Origin: Alteriqipengyuania lutimaris
GTDB lineage: Bacteria > Pseudomonadota > Alphaproteobacteria > Sphingomonadales > Sphingomonadaceae
Direction: 5' to 3'
Length of the DNA stretch: 64,000 bases
NCBI RefSeq assembly: GCF_003363135.1
Contig: NZ_QRBB01000001.1
Coordinates: forward strand, 1,393,501-1,457,500
In this document: positions 36,279-44,497 of the stretch, piece after piece
How positions within the stretch are numbered: the stretch's first letter is position 1
Layout: each line of letters begins with the position of its first letter
The notes under the pieces: model-generated
Told to the model about the DNA's origin: nothing
The model's input: only the letters and a program-made list of their open reading frames with translations
Database searches by the model: none
Program-made: the position numbers and the translations under genes

Positions 36279-37046
36279 ATGGTCAAGACCTCCGAAGAAC
36301 TGGCGCTGATGCGCGCGTCCGGGCGTTTGCTCGCCTCGGTGTTTGAAATGCTCGACAGGCTCGACCTGGCAGGCATGTCGACCATGCAGATCAACGACCT
36401 GGTCGAGCGGTTCATCCGCGACGATCTCTCGGCCCGCCCCGCCAGCAAGGGGCAGTACGGCTACGAATACGTGCTCAACTGCTCGATCAACGAAGTCGTG
36501 TGCCACGGCGTGCCGTCCGACGAGGTGATCGTGCGCGATGGCGACATCATCAACCTCGACATCACGCTGGAGAAAGACGGGTACATCGCCGACTCGAGCA
36601 AGACGTACCTCGTCGGCGACGTCTCGCCACAGGGCAGGCGCATTGCGCGCATCGCGCAGGAGGCCATGTGGGCGGGCATCCGCGCGGTCCGGCCCGGTGC
36701 GCATCTGGGCGATATCGGCTACGCGATCGAGAAGCGCGCCAAGGCGAACAACTGCACCGTCGTGCGCGAATATTGCGGCCACGGCATCGGGCGAGAAATG
36801 CACGAGGAGCCGCAGGTGCTCAACCACGGGCGGCCGGGCCGGGGGTTACGGTTGCGAGAAGGGATGACCTTCACGATCGAGCCGATGGTCAACCTGGGCC
36901 GCGCGAAGACCGTCACCCGCGATGACGGGTGGACGGTGGTGACCAGGGACGGAAAACTCTCCGCCCAGTTCGAACATACGGTGGCAGTGACGGCCGACGG
37001 TGTGGAAGTTCTGACGCTGAGGCAGGGCGAGAGGGCGCTCGCCTGA
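36279..37046 (+). CDS. map: Type I methionine aminopeptidase
   Basis: Removes the initiator Met from nascent proteins. The 255 residues keep all metal and catalytic positions: His76 (VCHGVP), Asp94 and Asp105 (NLDITLEKDGYIAD), His168 (GHGIG), His175, Glu201 (FTIEPM) and Glu232 (QFEHT). ATG 36279 follows the ParD-like stop directly, so the two genes are translationally linked. The pairing of a ParD-like gene with a MetAP is also known in other proteobacterial genomes from memory. This may be an extra MetAP paralogue rather than the housekeeping copy. Confidence 0.93.
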   Translation: MVKTSEELALMRASGRLLASVFEMLDRLDLAGMSTMQINDLVERFIRDDLSARPASKGQYGYEYVLNCSINEVVCHGVPSDEVIVRDGDIINLDITLEKDGYIADSSKTYLVGDVSPQGRRIARIAQEAMWAGIRAVRPGAHLGDIGYAIEKRAKANNCTVVREYCGHGIGREMHEEPQVLNHGRPGRGLRLREGMTFTIEPMVNLGRAKTVTRDDGWTVVTRDGKLSAQFEHTVAVTADGVEVLTLRQGERALA

Positions 37047-37164
37047 TTGCAGCGTTTGCAGCTGTCCTACACGCAGCCTTTATCGATAGGTTGCGCCCGG
37101 CTCTTTCAAACCGTGCAATTCGCCTGAAATGCGCCGCCTGCGAACCGGGAAGATTTCTCCTCCA

Positions 37165-37186
37165 GGACAGTGTGTCAGGTGTGTCA
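37165..37186. repeat. 22-bp repeat copy 1 (inverted partner at 44268)
   Basis: GGACAGTGTGTCAGGTGTGTCA at 37165-37186 is the reverse complement, with one mismatch, of 44268-44289. The last three bases of this copy form the stop codon of the minus-strand gene that ends at 37184. It contains the internal direct repeat GTGTCAG. Confidence 0.75.
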
Positions 37187-37684
37187 GGCCGCCATTGCGA
37201 AGGGGCGAACCACCGCGACGAATTGCGCATCGGGTCGCTCGGCATCGTCGTCGTTCGCCTTGGTGAGGGCCGCCGGTGCGCGCTGCGTGCGTTTGGCGCG
37301 GGAGGTCGCGCCGGTGGCCCTGCGCTGGCTCAGGATGCGCCGGTCGGCAGGCCTTCGCCCGAAACGGGGCTTCCAGCGCGCCAGTACCGAGCGCGCGCGG
37401 CTCCACGAAGCGGAGGCTGCCGCGACCACCACGACGTCGATATAGAGCGCCATATCGGCGGCAGCGCCCAGCATCAGCTCGGGGCCCAGGATCAGAGTCG
37501 CCTCCCCACCGAGCAGCAGCACGAAGGGCGCGATGATCCAGAAGATGTACTGGTGCCGCCTGTGCGCCAGCAGGATTTCGAGAGGTCGCTCGACCAGATG
37601 CGTGTTGAGCATTCGCCGGAAAGGGATGTCCGGTCCGAAGCGCATGAACAGCGCCAGCACCACAAGCATGCCGTAAGCGATCAT
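37184..37684 (-). CDS. Hypothetical small membrane protein
   Basis: A 166-residue protein. Hydrophobic segments lie near residues 2-17, 46-72 and 76-92, followed by a basic, low-complexity C-terminal tail of about 65 residues. It starts 16 bases after the ribE stop on the same strand and may be cotranscribed with ribD-ribE. The stop codon lies in a 22-bp repeat, so the tail could have been altered by insertion of that repeat. I do not recognise a family and give no function. Confidence 0.6.
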   Translation of the reverse strand: MIAYGMLVVLALFMRFGPDIPFRRMLNTHLVERPLEILLAHRRHQYIFWIIAPFVLLLGGEATLILGPELMLGAAADMALYIDVVVVAAASASWSRARSVLARWKPRFGRRPADRRILSQRRATGATSRAKRTQRAPAALTKANDDDAERPDAQFVAVVRPFAMAA

Positions 37685-37700
37685 CGTAGCCCTCTCCCCA

Positions 37701-38318
37701 TCAGCCCATCAGCGCCTGCATCCGCTTGAGGTAGCGCGCGAGAACGTCGATCTCGAGATTGACGGCATCGCCGGCCTTCAGCGTGCCGAGCGTCGTCACT
37801 TCGCCGGTATGCGGGATGATGTTGAGGGTGAAGGTGCAGCCGCCGTCCGACAGATCGTCGACCGCGTTGACCGTCAGCGACACACCGTCGACCGTGATCG
37901 ATCCCTTGGGTGCGATGAAGGGCGCGTAGTCGGCGGGAACGCGGATCACCAGCCGGGTCGATCCTCCATCCTCGCCCGCCGAGACGACCTCGCCCGCGCA
38001 ATCGACATGACCGGTGACGATATGGCCGCCCAGCTCGTCGCCGACCTTGAGCGAGCGTTCGAGGTTGAGCCGCGCGCCCTCCTGCCACTGGCCCTTTGCC
38101 GAGCGCGCGACGGTTTCGGCCGACACGTCGACCGCGAACCATGCGTCGCCCGCCTCGCCGCCGCGATCGACGACGGTCAGGCACACGCCCGAACAGGCGA
38201 TCGATGCGCCGATGGCGATGCTCGCGGGGTCGTAAGGGCAGGTGATCCGCACCCGCAGGTCGCCGCGCTGTTCGGCCTGCGCGATGGTGCCGATGGCGGT
38301 GATGATCCCGGTGAACAT
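37701..38318 (-). CDS. ribE: Riboflavin synthase, alpha subunit
   Basis: Dismutates two 6,7-dimethyl-8-ribityllumazine molecules to riboflavin. The 205 residues contain two lumazine-binding repeats: MFTGIITAIGTI opens the first, and GGHIVTGHVD in the second half carries the repeat-boundary motif; SGVCLTV and DGVSLTVN are the paired signature segments. ATG 38318 has AAGGAGA upstream. It is one base from the ribD stop. No FMN riboswitch is visible before the cluster. Confidence 0.95.
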   Translation of the reverse strand: MFTGIITAIGTIAQAEQRGDLRVRITCPYDPASIAIGASIACSGVCLTVVDRGGEAGDAWFAVDVSAETVARSAKGQWQEGARLNLERSLKVGDELGGHIVTGHVDCAGEVVSAGEDGGSTRLVIRVPADYAPFIAPKGSITVDGVSLTVNAVDDLSDGGCTFTLNIIPHTGEVTTLGTLKAGDAVNLEIDVLARYLKRMQALMG

Positions 38319-38319
38319 G

Positions 38320-39297
38320 TCAGTCTCCTTGCCGCGTCCGCTCGAACGCTTCGTACGTATCCGGCCCCAGGGCGCGGCGTTCGACCGGCTGCCAGCGATC
38401 ATGGGCCTGCGCAAGCTCGGTGAGGCCGATGTCCGCGATGGCGGGAAGGCCGGAGCCGACGATGATCGGCGCGCGGTAGATCTCGAGCCGGTCGACGAGA
38501 TCGGCCTCGAGGAAGCTCGCAGCGGTCTGCGCGCCGCCCTCGACGTAGAGGTAGTGCGCCGGGATGCGCGCGATGTCGGCGGGGCCTGCGATCGCGAAAG
38601 CGTCTTCGACCGGTTGCGAGGTGAGGACCCAGCGTTGCGGACTGCGCACCTCGAGGCCCGGCAGGCGCACGTCCAGGCGGGGACGGTCGCCGCGCCATGT
38701 GCCGCCGCCGACGAGAATCGCATCGGCGAGCGCGCGGCGGGAATGGACATGCGCGCGCGCGGCCTCGCCGGTGATCCAGCGGCTGCTGCCATCGGGAAGT
38801 GCGATGCGTCCGTCGAGCGAGGTCGCGAGCTTGAGCGTGACGTGCGGCCGCCCCAGCCGTGCGCGCGTCATGTACCCCGCGAGGCTCGCCTCGGTCCGGG
38901 AGCAATCCAGGATGTGCGCTTCGATACCCGCATCGCGCAGCCGCTCGATCCCCTGTCCGCAAGTGCGCGGGTCGGGGTCCTGCGCGCCGATGGCGACCCG
39001 TGCAGGAGCCGCCTCAGCCAGCAGATCGGCGCAGGCGGGCCCGCGCGAGGACTTGTGCGCACATGGTTCGAGAGTGGCGTAGACGTCGGCACCGCGCGCC
39101 GCGTCGCCTGCTTCGGCCAGCGCCATCGCTTCGGCATGCGGCCGCCCGCCGGGCTGGGTCCAGCCGCGCCCGACCACGCGGCCATGGCTGACGATCAGAC
39201 AGCCGACCGAGGGGTTCGGATGGCTCGCCGGGCGCGCGCGCAACGCGAGCCGCGCCGCCGCCGCCAGCCAGCGCGCATCACTCTCCGGCGTCGTCAA
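38320..39297 (-). CDS. ribD: Bifunctional riboflavin deaminase-reductase
   Basis: Performs the deamination and ribosyl reduction steps of riboflavin synthesis. The N-terminal deaminase has HAE (His in GGRPHAEAM) and PCAHKSSRGPAC zinc ligands; the C-terminal reductase has KLATSLDGRIA, GGGTWRGDRP and VEGGAQTAASFL. A TTG at 39297 gives 325 residues and overlaps the preceding gene by 20 bases; no ATG or GTG fits the conserved N-terminus better. It is directly followed by ribE. Confidence 0.93.
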   Translation of the reverse strand: MTTPESDARWLAAAARLALRARPASHPNPSVGCLIVSHGRVVGRGWTQPGGRPHAEAMALAEAGDAARGADVYATLEPCAHKSSRGPACADLLAEAAPARVAIGAQDPDPRTCGQGIERLRDAGIEAHILDCSRTEASLAGYMTRARLGRPHVTLKLATSLDGRIALPDGSSRWITGEAARAHVHSRRALADAILVGGGTWRGDRPRLDVRLPGLEVRSPQRWVLTSQPVEDAFAIAGPADIARIPAHYLYVEGGAQTAASFLEADLVDRLEIYRAPIIVGSGLPAIADIGLTELAQAHDRWQPVERRALGPDTYEAFERTRQGD

Positions 39298-39769
39298 CCG
39301 ATCCGCCGGATGTCTGCTCTGCCTGAGTATCTTCCTGCGCTGCGGCGGCGCGCGCCTTTTCGAGCTGGGCCTGCTTTATGGCCTCTTCGCGAGCGAGTTG
39401 CTCCGCGATCTCCGCTTCCATCTTGTCGGTATCGATGCCGGTCGCCTTGCCCAGCGCGCGGTACATCTCGCGCCGCTTCTCGATCCGCGCATCCAGCAAC
39501 CGCTGGCGCGCTTCCTTGCGCTCCTGATTGGCGATGTTCGAGGCGACGATTTCCGCGTCGGTCCGGTCCGGCGCGAAGGTGGTGATGTAGACCACTTCGG
39601 GCGGCTTGGGGGGCACGATCACCCGCTCCTGCGCGAAGAAATACAGGAAGAACGCGGGGAAGGCGCAGGAGGCGAGGATGATCGGGATGCGATAGGGCTG
39701 GGGGCGCCTGATCTCGGTCCAGAGATCGCCAAGACCCCCGGCGACGTCGTATTTCGGGCTGATGCGCAT
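39278..39769 (-). CDS. Hypothetical single-pass membrane protein with C-terminal coiled coil
   Basis: A 163-residue protein from ATG 39769. One transmembrane helix (about residues 27-43, IPIILASCAFPAFFLYFFA) is followed by VPPKPPEVVYITTFAPDRTDAEIV and a charged helical region (about 80-150, rich in Glu, Lys, Arg, Ala) likely to form a coiled coil. Such a protein is common in related sphingomonads, but I know no function. It lies between the YgjP-like gene and ribD on the same strand. Confidence 0.75.
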   Translation of the reverse strand: MRISPKYDVAGGLGDLWTEIRRPQPYRIPIILASCAFPAFFLYFFAQERVIVPPKPPEVVYITTFAPDRTDAEIVASNIANQERKEARQRLLDARIEKRREMYRALGKATGIDTDKMEAEIAEQLAREEAIKQAQLEKARAAAAQEDTQAEQTSGGSVDDAGE

Positions 39770-39837
39770 GGTCGCAACATAAGCGCTCTCGCCCGCACCC
39801 GCCAGTGCCGATCTTGGGACGGGGCAGAAAGGGAGCG

Positions 39838-40557
39838 TCAGCCGAAGGCGCTGAAAAGGCGCGGGCCGTTCGCCTTGAGCCAGGCTTCGGCCTCCACCAG
39901 CTCGCCCTCGAACAGTTCGGCGAGAAGGGCATGGAAGCGCGGCGAATGGTCGAAATGCACGCGGTGCGCGGTCTCGTGCGCGACGACCGATCGGCGCACG
40001 GCGTCGGGGGCCTGCACCAGCCGCCAGTTGAGCCTTACGGTTCCGTTCGACGAGCAGCTCCCCCAGCGCCGCCGCGCGCTGCTGAGCGCGAAGTCGGGCG
40101 TCGGCAGCTGCGCACGCGCGGCATAGCAGGCGAGGTCGTCTGCGAAGAGCACACGCGCCTCGGCCTGCATCCACCGCTTGATGCGCGGGGTGAGGCTCTC
40201 GCGCGGGCCACCGAGGATGAAGGTGTCGCCATGCATCGCGATCCGCCGCGGGCGATCCGCGCTCCAGTCGATCGTCAGATCGCGGCCCCTGTAGGCCAGC
40301 CTCCCGCCCGGTTGCGGCTCGGCGCGCGCGGGTCGCTTCGCGCGCTGCGCCGCGAGCCACGCGCTGCGCGACTGCGCGAAGCGCACCGCCTCGCGCGTCG
40401 TCCCCCAGCGCGGCAGCGTGACCCGCGCGCTCTGGCCATCCTCGCTCAGGCGCAAGGTCATGCGGGTGGCGCGCGGATGGCGGCGGATCGTCAGCGGCAA
40501 TTCGCCATCGGCCAGCGCGACGACCGGATCGGCCGGTTCACGCAGCCAGTCGATCAT
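39838..40557 (-). CDS. YgjP/SprT-like zinc metallopeptidase (DUF45)
   Basis: A 239-residue protein with the HETAHRVHFDHSPRFH zinc-binding motif near residue 190 and the YgjP signature RRRWGSCSSNGTVRLNWRLVQAP before it; the N-terminal part has HPRATRMTLRLSEDGQ, typical of the family. ATG 40557 overlaps the stop of the UPF0260 gene by four bases. The family is widespread in bacteria with unclear substrate. Confidence 0.9.
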   Translation of the reverse strand: MIDWLREPADPVVALADGELPLTIRRHPRATRMTLRLSEDGQSARVTLPRWGTTREAVRFAQSRSAWLAAQRAKRPARAEPQPGGRLAYRGRDLTIDWSADRPRRIAMHGDTFILGGPRESLTPRIKRWMQAEARVLFADDLACYAARAQLPTPDFALSSARRRWGSCSSNGTVRLNWRLVQAPDAVRRSVVAHETAHRVHFDHSPRFHALLAELFEGELVEAEAWLKANGPRLFSAFG

Positions 40558-40994
40558 GCGTCCCACTCGACGATATGGTGTTCGATCGGCCCGGCATCGA
40601 TCTCCGACACGACGCGGCCTGCCGCGCCGGCGCCCGCGAGGTGCACATCCTCGCGCGATCCGGTGAGCAGGTAGTGCCAGCGCGGCAGCCGACGCCCCTC
40701 CGCCCGCCTGCGATAGGCGCAGGTGTCGGGCAGCCACGGCAGCTTGCCCGCCAGCGAGGGCGTCAGTTGCAGGCAGTCGGGCACGTAGCTCTTGCGGTTG
40801 GCATAGTCGCGGCAGCGCGCGGTCGAGCAGTCGAGCAGGCGGCAGGCGACATTGGTTTCGGAGATTTCGCCGGTCTCCTCCTCCTCCAGCTTGTGCAGGC
40901 AGCAGCGCCCGCATCCGTCGCACAGCGCTTCCCATTCCTCCCGGTTGAGTTCGTCGAGCGGACGTTCCCAGAAACGCTCCCTCAGCGCACCCAT
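40554..40994 (-). CDS. UPF0260/YcgN-family cysteine-cluster protein
   Basis: A 146-residue protein with the conserved cysteine pattern CDGCGRCC near residue 25 and later CRLLDCSTARCRDY, CLQL and DTCAYR. The start MGALRERFWERPLDELNREEWEALCDGCG is the family N-terminus. The cysteines suggest metal or Fe-S binding, but no activity is known. It overlaps the SCO gene by 13 bases and the YgjP-like gene by four, in a tight minus-strand cluster. Confidence 0.93.
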   Translation of the reverse strand: MGALRERFWERPLDELNREEWEALCDGCGRCCLHKLEEEETGEISETNVACRLLDCSTARCRDYANRKSYVPDCLQLTPSLAGKLPWLPDTCAYRRRAEGRRLPRWHYLLTGSREDVHLAGAGAAGRVVSEIDAGPIEHHIVEWDA

Positions 40995-41581
40995 CGGTCG
41001 AGCTCCGCAGCCACCGCTTCGGCGCTTTCATCGACCGGGAGGATGGCGATCGGCTCCCCATCGGGGCCGAAGAGGAAGGTGAAACGGGTATGGTCGACGA
41101 GGTAGCCGCCGGCCTCGCTCTCCTCGCCGATGCTGTAGGTGCCGCCAAAGTCTGCCACCACTTCGTCGAGCTGTTCCTTGGTGCCGGTCATTCCGATCAG
41201 GCGGGGGTGGAAGGCATTGGTGAACTCGCGTAGCACTTCGGGCGTGTCGCGCTGCGGATCGACGCTGACGAACAGCGGCTGGATCTTCGCCGCGCGTTCC
41301 GGGTCGCTCTCCTCGAACCGCTTGAGCCCCGCCATCGCGCGCTGGACGTCGACCGGGCAGACATCGGGGCAGAAGGTGTAGCCGAAATAGACCGTGCGAT
41401 ACTGCCCGTCGAAATCGCCGAAGCTCACATCCTCGCCATCTTCGCCGGTCAGGGTGAAATCGCCGCCGATATCCGCGCCCTCGAGCGGCGGCGGACCGGC
41501 AGGCTCCGAGCCCGACGAACAGGCGGCGAGCGCGAGGGCGAGCGATGCGACAAAGGGCGTGAGGTGATGTGGCGCGGTCAT
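40982..41581 (-). CDS. SCO1/SenC-family copper chaperone lipoprotein
   Basis: A 199-residue lipoprotein (lipobox LAAC, Cys about residue 21) with a thioredoxin-like fold. Copper ligands are the CPDVC cysteines (about residues 72-76) and His in VDHTRFTF (about residue 164); VYFGYTFCPDVCP and FVSVDPQRDTPEVL are the family signature. It inserts copper into the CuA site of cytochrome c oxidase subunit II. First gene of the cluster running to ribE. Confidence 0.92.
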   Translation of the reverse strand: MTAPHHLTPFVASLALALAACSSGSEPAGPPPLEGADIGGDFTLTGEDGEDVSFGDFDGQYRTVYFGYTFCPDVCPVDVQRAMAGLKRFEESDPERAAKIQPLFVSVDPQRDTPEVLREFTNAFHPRLIGMTGTKEQLDEVVADFGGTYSIGEESEAGGYLVDHTRFTFLFGPDGEPIAILPVDESAEAVAAELDRWVR

Positions 41582-41666
41582 GGAATTCCGGTTCAGCGTC
41601 TGCTAACGGCTTTTGGGGAAGGGGCTCCGATCAGCAGAATGTGGGGTCCTAGCAGGAGTGTTTAAG

Positions 41667-42290
41667 GTGTCGCAGCCGTTTATCCGCAACTGGGCGCGTA
41701 TGGCCATCCTTTCGACGGCCGCTATCGCCAGCGTCGCATCGGCGCAAGTCGGGGGCAAGCGCGAAGGGTACGTCTTCCTCGAAGCGGTGCGCGACCGCGA
41801 TGGCACGGTCGTGACCGACATGGTCGAGCAGCCCGGCGGGGATTCGCTGATCAACACGCGCGATCTGACCAGCGGCGATACCGCGCTGCACGTCGTTGCG
41901 GAGCGCCGGGATCCTGCATGGATCAAGTTTCTCGGCGCCAATGGCGCCAATCCCAACCTTGCCAACAAGCAAGGCGTGACCCCGCTGATGATCTCCACCC
42001 GGCTCGGCCATGTCGAAGGCGTGACCGCGCTGCTCGAAATCGGGGCGCGGGTCGATCCGCTGTCGAGCACCGGCGAAACGCCGCTGATTTCGGCCGTCCA
42101 TCGCCGCGACGTCGCGCTGGTGCGCATTTTGCTCGCCAATGGCGCGAACCCCGACCGGACCGACAATTCGGGGCGCTCCGCGCGCGATTACGTCGCCCTT
42201 CTGAACGAGCGCCGGATGTCCGAAGCCTTTACCGAAGCCGACGATGCGCGCGACGGAACGGCAAGCGAAGACTACGGACCGAGCCTCTAG
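41667..42290 (+). CDS. Exported ankyrin-repeat protein
   Basis: A 207-residue protein. GTG 41667 is chosen because AGGAG lies eight bases before it and a signal peptide follows (ILSTAAIASVASAQ). Three to four ankyrin repeats are visible from about residue 65: GDTALHVVAERRD, GVTPLMISTRLGHVEGVTALLE, GETPLISAVHRRDVALVRILLANGANPD, and GRSARDYVALL. Protein binding in the periplasm is likely; the partner is not known. It precedes the COQ9-like gene by 18 bases and may be cotranscribed. Confidence 0.85.
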   Translation: MSQPFIRNWARMAILSTAAIASVASAQVGGKREGYVFLEAVRDRDGTVVTDMVEQPGGDSLINTRDLTSGDTALHVVAERRDPAWIKFLGANGANPNLANKQGVTPLMISTRLGHVEGVTALLEIGARVDPLSSTGETPLISAVHRRDVALVRILLANGANPDRTDNSGRSARDYVALLNERRMSEAFTEADDARDGTASEDYGPSL

Positions 42291-42308
42291 GCCGCCAGCG
42301 AGAGAGCC

Positions 42309-42986
42309 ATGATCGACAATTCCGCAGACCTGACGCTCGACGAATTGCGGATCGCGCTCGCGCCCGCGATCGCGGACTCCGCCATTTTCGACGGGTGGAC
42401 CGAGACCGCGCTCAACGCCGCGGCGGAGATGGAGGGCGCCGACCCGGCGCTCGCGCGGCTGGCGTTCAAGGGCGGGCCGATGGTCATGGTCTCCGCCTGG
42501 ATCGAAGCGATCGATGCCGCGATGGCGCGCGACCTGCCCAAGGACGTGCTCGCGACCCGCAAGGTCCGCGACCGGATCCGCGATCTCGTGCTCTACCGGC
42601 TCGATGCGGTTGCGGGCCAGGAAGAGGCGCTGCGCCGGGCGCTCGCGATCGGTGCGGCCCCGCGCAACGTGCCCGAATCGCTGCGCGGCGCGTGGGCGAG
42701 CGCGGACCTGATGTGGCGGCTCGCGGGCGACACCGCGACCGATTACAATCACTATACCAAGCGCGCGATCCTCTCTTCGGTCTATGGCTCGACCCTGCTG
42801 GTCTGGCTCGATGACGAGACGATCGGCAAGGAAGAGACGAAAGCCTTTCTCGACCGGCGGATCGACAACGTGATGCAGTTCGAAAAGGCCAAGGCGCAGC
42901 TGCTGGGCGGCGGCCCCAAGGGCACCACGCGCGAAAGCTTCAGCCCCGCACGCTTTCTCGGGCGGCTGCGCTACCCCGCGAAGTAG
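42309..42986 (+). CDS. COQ9-family protein
   Basis: A 225-residue protein with the COQ9 features: helical N-terminus, IFDGWTETALNAAAEMEG near residue 25, RIRDLVLYRLDAV near 93, and the lipid-binding helix AWASADLMWRLAGDTATDYNHYTKRAILSSVYGSTLL at about 127-163. COQ9 binds isoprenoid lipid intermediates and supports ubiquinone synthesis in mitochondria; alphaproteobacterial homologues likely do the same. ATG 42309 follows an AGAGAG. Confidence 0.9.
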   Translation: MIDNSADLTLDELRIALAPAIADSAIFDGWTETALNAAAEMEGADPALARLAFKGGPMVMVSAWIEAIDAAMARDLPKDVLATRKVRDRIRDLVLYRLDAVAGQEEALRRALAIGAAPRNVPESLRGAWASADLMWRLAGDTATDYNHYTKRAILSSVYGSTLLVWLDDETIGKEETKAFLDRRIDNVMQFEKAKAQLLGGGPKGTTRESFSPARFLGRLRYPAK

Positions 42987-43112
42987 CGCCGGCGTGCGGG
43001 ACGGCGCCGCTTTTCACAGCCTTGCGGGAAGCACCCACTGGAACGCGTCGGCGCCATCCGATAGGCCTTGGCCAACGCAAGACGAAGCCAAGCAAGAAAG
43101 GTACGTGATTCT

Positions 43113-43652
43113 ATGGCGGGCAGCCTCAACAAGGTCATGCTGATCGGCAATCTCGGTGCAGATCCCGAGATCCGCAGCTTCCAGAACGGCGGCAAGGTCG
43201 CCAACCTGCGCATCGCAACCAGCGAGACCTGGAAGGACCGCAACACGGGCGAGCGGCAGGAGCGGACCGAGTGGCACACGGTCGCGATCTTCTCCGAAGG
43301 TCTCGTCAGCGTGGTCGAGCGGTTCCTCAAGAAGGGCAGCAAGGTCTACATCGAAGGCAAGCTGCAGACCCGCAAGTGGCAGGACCAGAACGGGCAGGAC
43401 CGCTACAGCACCGAAGTGGTGCTGCGCGGCTTCGACGGCACGCTGACCATGCTCGACGGCGCGCAAGGCGGCGGCGGTGGTGGTGGTGGCGGCTACGGCG
43501 GCGGCCAGCGCAGCGGCGGAGGCGGCTATGGCGGCGGCTCGGGTGGCGGCAGCGACCAGGGCGGCGGCTGGGACCAGGGCGGTAGCGGTTCGGGCGGTGG
43601 CTCGGGCGGCGGTGCCAATTACGACGATCTGGAAGACGACATTCCGTTCTAG
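43113..43652 (+). CDS. ssb: Single-stranded DNA-binding protein
   Basis: A 179-residue SSB from ATG 43113. The OB fold (residues 1-115) opens with [19 protein letters not shown] and has WHTVAIFSE and [16 protein letters not shown]. It is followed by a very glycine-rich linker (about 120-170) built from GGC/GGT runs, and the canonical acidic tip DLEDDIPF. It binds ssDNA as a tetramer and recruits repair and replication proteins through the tip. Confidence 0.96.
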   Translation: MAGSLNKVMLIGNLGADPEIRSFQNGGKVANLRIATSETWKDRNTGERQERTEWHTVAIFSEGLVSVVERFLKKGSKVYIEGKLQTRKWQDQNGQDRYSTEVVLRGFDGTLTMLDGAQGGGGGGGGGYGGGQRSGGGGYGGGSGGGSDQGGGWDQGGSGSGGGSGGGANYDDLEDDIPF

Positions 43653-43680
43653 GTCTCTAGCCATAGTCTGAGGGGGATCG

Positions 43681-44235
43681 ATGACAGGGTTCAAGGGACT
43701 GGCAACAGGTGCGATCAAGCTCATCGCACCCCTCGGCATCGTTGTTGGCTATCTGGCCTTCACGCAACCATGGGTTGACGACTATCCGGCCGTTGCCAGT
43801 CTCGATTGCATCTTCGAAGCGCGTGCGGATCAGGCTCCGATCCGACTTGGCGAATACAGCGCGCCCTTGCATTCGCTCCGACTGGAGGGCGATCTCTCGG
43901 ATCCATTCGAAGACACGCTCTTCAATTTCGAAGGAACGGCGAGGTACAAAATCGACGGAAAGTCGATCACTGCGCCAGTGCGTGGTTCGGTCTTCCTCGA
44001 CGATTCGCTCCACCCAAAGGGTCTGATTATGACCGTGGAGGACAGAAAATTCGCCAGAAATGATGGCCTGTCGATCATCACGCTCGATGATGAAGGCACG
44101 CTCGATTACTCGGAGGATCTCGCGTTTGCTTTCGTGAGACCCGAATTCAAGCTTTCCCATCCGATGGCGATGGGTTGCAGCACCGGTCCGCCTCCCGAAG
44201 CTCGGGAGCTTCTCGACTGGCTAACCTTTGGATGA
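43681..44235 (+). CDS. Hypothetical exported or membrane-anchored protein
   Basis: A 184-residue protein with one N-terminal hydrophobic segment (about residues 8-28) and a soluble remainder without recognisable motifs. The only Cys pair is Cys43 and Cys165. Codon use is less GC-biased than in neighbouring genes (many AT-ending codons such as GAT, ATT and TTC/TTT mixes), which hints at a different origin. It follows ssb by 28 bases. A 22-bp repeat and a 12-bp palindrome (44299-44310) lie downstream. Unknown function. Confidence 0.6.
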   Translation: MTGFKGLATGAIKLIAPLGIVVGYLAFTQPWVDDYPAVASLDCIFEARADQAPIRLGEYSAPLHSLRLEGDLSDPFEDTLFNFEGTARYKIDGKSITAPVRGSVFLDDSLHPKGLIMTVEDRKFARNDGLSIITLDDEGTLDYSEDLAFAFVRPEFKLSHPMAMGCSTGPPPEARELLDWLTFG

Positions 44236-44267
44236 ATCGATGCAGAGTGCGTCTCGAGGCAATGCCT

Positions 44268-44289
44268 TGACACACCTGACACAGTGTCC
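44268..44289. repeat. 22-bp repeat copy 2 (inverted partner at 37165)
   Basis: TGACACACCTGACACAGTGTCC at 44268-44289; its reverse complement occurs with one mismatch at 37165-37186. It is in the 262-base gap between the hypothetical gene at 43681 and trkH, and it begins with the -35-like TTGACA (44267-44272). Confidence 0.75.
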
Positions 44290-44497
44290 AGAGGCAAAAA
44301 AGACGTCTTTCCGCAAAGGGCATCTCTAGTGGCTGATCGACGGATTCAAAGAGCCGCGCGATCATGCTGCGGGGCGTTGATGTAGGACAGCGCTAAAGTG
44401 GCGGTGGGGGGCACACGCGCTCGCCTGCCGCCGCGTCGTCTCCGTCGCGTTCGACGCGTGTGAATTCCGATCCGGGTCGCAGGCGGACGCGCAAAGA

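Noticed and set aside
43470..43620. Run of GGC/GGT repeats considered as a tandem-repeat or CRISPR-like element.
   Set aside because: It is the coding sequence for the glycine-rich linker of SSB and the repeat units are irregular single codons.
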